DNA from: Rhodohalobacter sp. 614A
GTDB lineage: Bacteria > Bacteroidota > Rhodothermia > Balneolales > Balneolaceae
Direction of reading: 5' to 3'
Length of the DNA stretch: 64,000 bases
Assembly (NCBI RefSeq): GCF_021462415.1
Contig: NZ_JAKEDS010000003.1
Location: 124,001-188,000, forward strand
The notes beneath the pieces are model-generated. The model was given only the letters and a program-made list of their open reading frames with translations. It was not told where the DNA came from and searched no databases. Position 1 is the first letter of the stretch. Each line of letters begins with the position of its first letter. Shown here one piece after another: positions 62,891 through 64,000 of this stretch. The translations under genes and the position numbers were made by a program.

Positions 62891-64000
62891 ATTTATCATC
62901 GAAGGACCCACACCTCTCAAAGGACAAATTCCAATAAGCGGGTCAAAAAATGCAGCCCTCCCCCTGATGGCTGCATCTTTATTAGGCAACTCACCTTCAA
63001 CTATTCATCTCGTCCCACGGCTAAAGGATATTTATACGTTTAACGACGTAATTCGCGGCACGGGCACCGAAGTTGACTTTAATGAAAGTGAAAATACTTT
63101 ACGTATAGACCCTACAACTCTGAATCATACTGAAGCTCCGTATGATCTGGTTCGAAAAATGCGGGCATCGTTTTATATGCTTGGTGCATTAATCGGCCGA
63201 GCCGGTGAGGCGAAAGTTTCCCTGCCGGGAGGATGCGCCTGGGGACCCCGCCCCGTAGATCTTCACCTGAAAGGATTTGAAACGATGGGGATTGATATTG
63301 AACTTGAGCAGGGATATGTACATGCTTCCATCGATAACAACTCGGTGGAAGGCGGCGAGTTTACGCTTGAACCGAGCAGTGTTGGCGCTACGATTAACCT
63401 GGTTTTAGGGGCTGTTCTGCGAGCCAAAAAATTTGTGATTAAAAATGCTGCAAAAGAGCCGGATGTTGTACTTCTCTGCAATATGCTTAAAAAAATGGGC
63501 GCTGATATTGAGGGAATTGGTACAGATACATTGACGATTCAAAAAGTAGATAAACTTGAAGGAGTTGAGTTTTCCAATGATCCTGACCGTATTGAAACCG
63601 GCACCTATATGATTGCAGCTGCCATGCATCCGGACTCGGATGTGACTTTAACCGGCTGTAAACCGGAAGATTTGGGACGATTCCCCACATATTTCAAAAA
63701 GCTGGGTGTGCACTTTGAAATATCAGGGTCTGATATTCGTATTCAAACCAACGGAGGAATTAATCCGGTATCTATTAAAACAAAAATATATCCCGGCTTC
63801 CCTACCGATCTACAGGCTCAATGGGCCACTTTGATGACACAGGCAAAAGGAACCAGCACCGTTACCGATACCATCTATTTTGATCGATTTAGTTATGTGC
63901 CGGAATTGAAAAGACTGGGCGCAAAACTCTCTGTCGAAAAGAATAAAGTTACCATTCAGGGGCCAACCCAGCTGACCGGCACATCCGTAATGAGTACGGA
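62883..64000 (+). CDS. murA: UDP-GlcNAc enolpyruvyl transferase, 3' end beyond window
   Basis: The first 372 codons of MurA, which starts peptidoglycan synthesis by adding enolpyruvate to UDP-GlcNAc. The start is GTG at 62883, overlapping the biotin carrier stop. IIEGPTPLKGQIPISGSKNAALPLMAASLL contains Lys22, and the active-site Cys118 lies in LPGGCAWGPRPVDLHLKGFE. KMRASFYMLGALIGR and IEVD/ETGTY-like segments follow. A Cys (not Asp) at this position is the fosfomycin-sensitive form. The window ends before the C-terminus. Confidence 0.95.
   Translation, partial: MDKFIIEGPTPLKGQIPISGSKNAALPLMAASLLGNSPSTIHLVPRLKDIYTFNDVIRGTGTEVDFNESENTLRIDPTTLNHTEAPYDLVRKMRASFYMLGALIGRAGEAKVSLPGGCAWGPRPVDLHLKGFETMGIDIELEQGYVHASIDNNSVEGGEFTLEPSSVGATINLVLGAVLRAKKFVIKNAAKEPDVVLLCNMLKKMGADIEGIGTDTLTIQKVDKLEGVEFSNDPDRIETGTYMIAAAMHPDSDVTLTGCKPEDLGRFPTYFKKLGVHFEISGSDIRIQTNGGINPVSIKTKIYPGFPTDLQAQWATLMTQAKGTSTVTDTIYFDRFSYVPELKRLGAKLSVEKNKVTIQGPTQLTGTSVMST

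Noticed and set aside
1-64000. tRNA, rRNA, CRISPR, insertion sequence or prophage genes
   Set aside because: No cloverleaf, rRNA segment, regular repeat-spacer series, transposase or phage structural gene was recognised by eye.

Overview
The window looks like the chromosome of a member of the Bacteroidota/Balneolota lineage. The reasons are a SusC/SusD locus, a type IX secretion (T9SS) C-terminal sorting domain, a DUF6266 protein, many lipoproteins with Cys lipoboxes, and moderate GC. The order Balneolales is my best guess, from recall rather than a search. No rRNA or tRNA gene, CRISPR array, insertion sequence or prophage was seen.

Region 1 (1-9.5 kb) is a polysaccharide-utilisation locus. 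Reading leftward from about 7.6 kb it holds a SusC TonB-dependent transporter, a SusD lipoprotein, a surface glycan-binding-type lipoprotein, a clan GH-A glycosidase and the start of a GH26 beta-mannanase cut by the window edge. A divergent AraC-type regulator stands beside it. Beta-mannan is the likely substrate. A DUF6266 protein follows a strong bidirectional terminator.

Region 2 (about 10.0-39.7 kb) is the notable part. Intergenic spacers are not ordinary. Again and again they show an imperfect inverted repeat of about 90-136 bp that opens with an RYYYAAC-like box and closes with a GTTRRRY-like box, always in the same orientation. These are the features of integron attC sites, and I count 18-20 whole, half or decayed copies in at least three sequence families. 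The cassettes between them carry typical integron cargo. They include a four-gene type II restriction-modification system, a HEPN-like protein, four toxin-antitoxin modules (three of them mutationally broken), an Erm(F)-type 23S rRNA methyltransferase beside an ABC-F protein, a serine beta-lactamase-family lipoprotein, GNAT, AAA and isochorismatase-fold enzymes, and six SDR/NmrA oxidoreductases, four of them paired with their own regulators. No integrase gene is in the window, so this is a cluster of attC sites lacking an integrase (CALIN) or the distal part of a sedentary chromosomal integron. Sites near the right end are increasingly decayed, and the last is collapsed to its two outer boxes.

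Region 3 (39.8-64 kb) is core chromosome. It holds an outer-membrane barrel protein, gltB-gltD (glutamate synthase) closed by a strong terminator, and a 1404-residue secreted beta-propeller/FN3 protein with a T9SS sorting domain. Next come a GNAT, a YciI-like lipoprotein, an LLM flavin oxidoreductase, purE, an NlpE-like lipoprotein, a HAD phosphatase, a BatA/B-like VWA protein, a solitary small exosortase and an MFS exporter. A tightly overlapped arsC/spx-DUF3108-dut cluster follows, in which dut seems to start at an ATT codon. The window ends with a winged-helix protein, a biotin carboxyl carrier protein and murA, which runs off the edge.
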